Assembly (NCBI GenBank): GCA_910580135.1
Contig: CAJTXC010000065.1
Coordinates: 1-7,721 of the forward strand
DNA length: 7,721 bases
Origin: an uncultured Bacilli bacterium
GTDB lineage: Bacteria > Bacillota_I > Bacilli_A > RF39 > UBA660
Direction of reading: 5' to 3'
Below the pieces are notes generated by a model. The model was given only the letters and a program-made list of their open reading frames with translations, ran no database searches and was not told where the DNA came from. Position numbers and translations under genes: made by a program. Below are positions 6,081 to 7,721 of the stretch, one piece after another. The number at the start of each line of letters is the position of its first letter. Within the stretch, counting starts at the first letter, position 1.

Positions 6081-6692
6081 ATGAATAACCATTTTGACTT
6101 ATACGAAAAAAAGTTTAAGAATAAAATCGATGAAAATAAAAAAGAAATAAAGCTATCTAGTTTTTTATTTAAAATATTTATTAAAACATTAATAGTAGTT
6201 GTTATTTTTTTAGGATCATTAATATATATTAGACAAAGTGATGATAATAAAACAAGGTTTAAAAACATAGTTTATAATAATTCACTCTCGTTTGCTAAAA
6301 TATATAGTATATATAATAAATATTTAGGAGATGCCATTCCTTTTAAAAATATATTTAAAGATAATACTAAGATAGTATCAAGTGATAAAATAGCTTATAG
6401 TAATATAGAAAAAGAAAAAAATGGATATATGTTAACAGTCTCTAATGAGTTTATGCTAACTTCTTTAAAAAGTGGTATTGTAGTTGAACAAAAGAAAAAT
6501 GAAACTTATGGGAACATTATAAAAATTCAAGATAAAGAAGGATTAAACATTACGTATGGCCTTTTAGATGAAGTAGAAGTTAAATTATATGATTATGTAG
6601 AAAAGGGAGAACTACTTGGAAAAATAAATGAAAAATTATATTTAATATTTGAAAAGGATGGAAAGTATTTATCTTATGAAGAGTATTTGTAA
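6081..6692 (+). CDS. spoIVFA: SpoIVFA-like stage IV sporulation protein with degenerate M23 (LytM) domain
   Basis: In B. subtilis SpoIVFA sits in the outer forespore membrane, tethers and inhibits SpoIVFB together with BofA, and is removed by SpoIVB/CtpB. The 203-aa product has a basic, charged cytoplasmic N-terminus (1-25), one membrane segment (about 29-50), a linker, and a C-terminal LytM-like fold from about residue 117. There GIVVEQKKNETYGNIIKI (132-149), LNITYGLLDEVEVKLYDYVEKGELLGKI (split around 168) and LYLIFEKDGKYLSYEEYL (186-203) trace the M23 strands. The zinc-binding residues of active M23 peptidases are absent: YGLL stands where YxHL is usual, and LYLIFEK where LHFEVRK is usual. 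It should thus be inactive, as is SpoIVFA. It is shorter than the B. subtilis protein (264 aa). The stop lies 17 nt inside spoIVFB. Confidence 0.82.
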   Translation: MNNHFDLYEKKFKNKIDENKKEIKLSSFLFKIFIKTLIVVVIFLGSLIYIRQSDDNKTRFKNIVYNNSLSFAKIYSIYNKYLGDAIPFKNIFKDNTKIVSSDKIAYSNIEKEKNGYMLTVSNEFMLTSLKSGIVVEQKKNETYGNIIKIQDKEGLNITYGLLDEVEVKLYDYVEKGELLGKINEKLYLIFEKDGKYLSYEEYL

Positions 6693-7452
6693 AAAAGTTA
6701 AACTTTCGCCTTTTTTTCTTTTGATTATTTTTCTTTCTTTAATATCAGGTTTATTTAGGGACGTTATAACTTTGTTTTTTGTAATAATAATTCATGAGTT
6801 AGGACACGTTTTGATATCCATGGTATTTAAATGGAAAATAAAGAAAATAGACATAACGATTTGTGGGGGATTTATCACTTATGATGATAGAATAGATAAA
6901 CCTTTTAAAGAAGAACTTTTAATATCAGTATCAGGTTTTTTATTTCAATTGATTTTATTTTTGTTATGTATTTTTCTTTATAAACTAAATATAATTGATA
7001 GTAAAATACTTTTTATGATTAATAAGTATAATTTATCTATTTTCTTGTTTAATTTACTTCCTATTTATCCACTTGATGGTTCTAAGATTATGCTTGTACT
7101 GTATAACATTTTAATGCCATATAAAAAAGCATTAAAACTAACTTGTTTAACATCTTTTATTTTTGTAATACTAATTATTACATACTTTGTTATTTTTAAT
7201 AAACGGTTTGAATATAGTTATATAATGATAATAAGTTTTGTTTTATCAAAGATTATTAAATATATAAAAGATGTTCCATATTTGTTTAACAGACTTCTTT
7301 TTGAGAGATATTTATATGGTACTGATTCCAAAAATTATGAATATGTAAAAAATGATGATTTATCTTTATTTAAAAGAAGAAGGAAACATTATTTTTTAAT
7401 AGGTAATCATTATCATAATGAGAAAAGTGTTTTGTCAAAAAGGTTTGACTAA
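6676..7452 (+). CDS. spoIVFB: SpoIVFB site-2 intramembrane metalloprotease (M50), pro-SigK processing
   Basis: Polytopic zinc protease that cuts pro-SigK within the mother-cell membranes and so triggers late sporulation gene expression. With the ATG at 6676 the product is 258 aa. The zinc motif is IIHELGH (H40, E41, H44) and the second motif is NLLPIYPLDGSK (N126, D134), very like NLLPIWPLDGGK of B. subtilis. GGFITYDDRIDKPFKEELLISVSGF (about 64-88, in two parts) and FNRLLFERYLYG (about 204-215) also match. I chose 6676 because GGAAAG (6660-6665) lies upstream and the N-terminus then aligns with SpoIVFB; an upstream ATG (6658) and TTG (6649) in frame lack a spaced site. After residue 215 only about 43 residues remain, so most of the C-terminal CBS domain of B. 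subtilis SpoIVFB (288 aa) is missing. The start overlaps spoIVFA by 17 nt. Confidence 0.92.
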   Translation: MKSICKKVKLSPFFLLIIFLSLISGLFRDVITLFFVIIIHELGHVLISMVFKWKIKKIDITICGGFITYDDRIDKPFKEELLISVSGFLFQLILFLLCIFLYKLNIIDSKILFMINKYNLSIFLFNLLPIYPLDGSKIMLVLYNILMPYKKALKLTCLTSFIFVILIITYFVIFNKRFEYSYIMIISFVLSKIIKYIKDVPYLFNRLLFERYLYGTDSKNYEYVKNDDLSLFKRRRKHYFLIGNHYHNEKSVLSKRFD

Positions 7453-7473
7453 TAACGCTATATGTGATAAAAT
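7445..7473 (+). promoter_or_regulatory. SigA-type promoter of rplU
   Basis: TTGACT (7445-7450, one mismatch to TTGACA) is followed after exactly 17 nt by TAAAAT (7468-7473, one mismatch to TATAAT), with TGA forming an extended -10 (7465-7467). The -35 overlaps the final codons and stop of spoIVFB. It is the strongest vegetative promoter in the window and separates constitutive rplU expression from the sporulation genes before it. Confidence 0.8.
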
Positions 7474-7479
7474 TAATTC

Positions 7480-7575
7480 GTTTGAATGAACTTCTTGTTC
7501 TTCAACCACACAGAAAAGGTTTAAAAATAAACAATTATGTACCTTAATGGTGAGTCTATTAAATGAGAAGGAGGA
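7480..7575 (+). ncRNA. L21-type ribosomal protein leader of rplU mRNA
   Basis: About 100 nt separate the promoter from the rplU start. They contain a clear hairpin: TTGAA-T-GAAC (7482-7491), loop TTCTT, then GTTC-TTCAA (7497-7505), nine pairs with one bulged T. A second pairing, AAGGT (7516-7520) with ACCTT (7541-7545), could close a larger arm, and GTTTA/TAAAC (7519-7532) is a competing small hairpin. Bacillota rplU genes commonly carry an autoregulatory leader (Rfam L21_leader), thought to bind L21. The position and the first hairpin fit, but I could not run a covariance search. Confidence 0.6.
7566..7574 (+). promoter_or_regulatory. Strong ribosome binding site of rplU
   Basis: AGAAGGAGG is a near-perfect complement of the 16S 3' end, 6 nt before the ATG at 7581, as expected for a highly translated ribosomal protein gene. 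Confidence 0.85.
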
Positions 7576-7580
7576 ATATT

Positions 7581-7721
7581 ATGAAAGCAGTTATCGAAAC
7601 TGGTGGTAAACAATACCGTGTTGAAGAAGGATCTGTTATCTACGTTGAAAAACTTGATGTAGAAGCTGGAAAAACTTATACTTTCGATAAAGTAGTTATG
7701 GCTGATAGCAAAGTTGGAACT
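7581..7721 (+). CDS. rplU: 50S ribosomal protein L21 (5' part, cut by window end)
   Basis: Only the first 47 codons are present; the complete protein is usually about 100 aa. The N-terminus [20 protein letters not shown] is the L21 signature. L21 binds 23S rRNA in the large subunit. Codon use differs visibly from the preceding genes, with CGT for Arg and TAC and ATC alongside the A/T-ending forms, while neighbours use AGA and ATA heavily; this is normal for a highly expressed gene and not a sign of transfer. In B. subtilis rplU also follows spoIVFB and is followed by ysxB and rpmA (L27), which can be expected just outside the window. Confidence 0.97.
   Translation, partial: MKAVIETGGKQYRVEEGSVIYVEKLDVEAGKTYTFDKVVMADSKVGT

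Noticed and set aside
6068..6268. 66-aa minus-strand frame inside spoIVFA
   Set aside because: Antisense to the 5' part of spoIVFA, which has the better start signal and domain support.
6649..6675. TTG at 6649 or ATG at 6658 as spoIVFB start
   Set aside because: Neither has a spaced ribosome binding site, and the added residues do not match the SpoIVFB N-terminus. ATG 6676 fits length and alignment better, though 6658 cannot be fully excluded.
1..7721. CRISPR arrays, transposons, tRNA genes, attachment sites or phage genes
   Set aside because: No direct repeats with spacers, transposase or integrase motifs, or tRNA-like foldings were seen; the window is densely packed with chromosomal genes.

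Overview
The window looks like chromosomal DNA from an endospore-forming, very AT-rich member of the Bacillota, closer to Bacilli than to Clostridia. The reasons are: a sporulation sigma factor (SigK) with a pro-sequence, its putative activating protease pair SpoIVFA/SpoIVFB, the YqeG/YqeH pair, Bacillus-like purine-rich ribosome binding sites, and a radC-mreCD-spoIVF-rplU gene order that is a shortened form of the Bacillus subtilis one. TGA is used as a stop (mreC) and TGG encodes Trp, so this is the standard bacterial code and not the mollicute code. I cannot name a genus; an uncultured gut Bacilli lineage with a compact genome would fit.

Layout. (1) 1-30: nothing assignable. (2) 31-69: intrinsic terminator of sigK. 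(3) 67-765, minus strand: sigK, read from a TTG start, with a SigE-like promoter just upstream. (4) 811-3567, plus strand: a short operon of a 79-aa single-pass membrane protein, a PrsW-type intramembrane protease, the HAD phosphatase YqeG and the circularly permuted GTPase YqeH. It starts at an extended -10 promoter back-to-back with sigK and ends in a clear terminator. (5) 3592-7452, plus strand: a tightly packed run of a membrane-anchored SPOR-like protein, RadC, MreC, MreD, SpoIVFA and SpoIVFB. (6) 7445-7721: a strong SigA-type promoter whose -35 overlaps the spoIVFB stop codon, a structured L21-type mRNA leader, and the first 47 codons of rplU, cut by the window edge.

How the genes work together. 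In B. subtilis, SigK is made as an inactive membrane-tethered precursor in the mother cell. It is released by SpoIVFB, a site-2 protease held in check by SpoIVFA and BofA. Substrate, protease and inhibitor/scaffold are all within about 7 kb here, and the Ser-Tyr junction where B. subtilis pro-SigK is cut appears to be conserved. MreC and MreD belong to the lateral-wall synthesis machinery. The SPOR-like protein stands roughly where spoIIB stands in Bacillus. mreB, minC, minD and maf, which are part of the B. subtilis cluster, are absent from this locus. YqeH is a 30S ribosome assembly GTPase and YqeG is its usual neighbour. PrsW is a second intramembrane protease whose substrate is unknown here.

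Most of the window is recognisable conserved machinery, not a new system. The parts most worth a second look are the matched pro-SigK/SpoIVFB pair with similar promoter-like elements, the shortened SpoIVFB C-terminus, the putative short SpoIIB counterpart, and the small membrane protein paired with PrsW.
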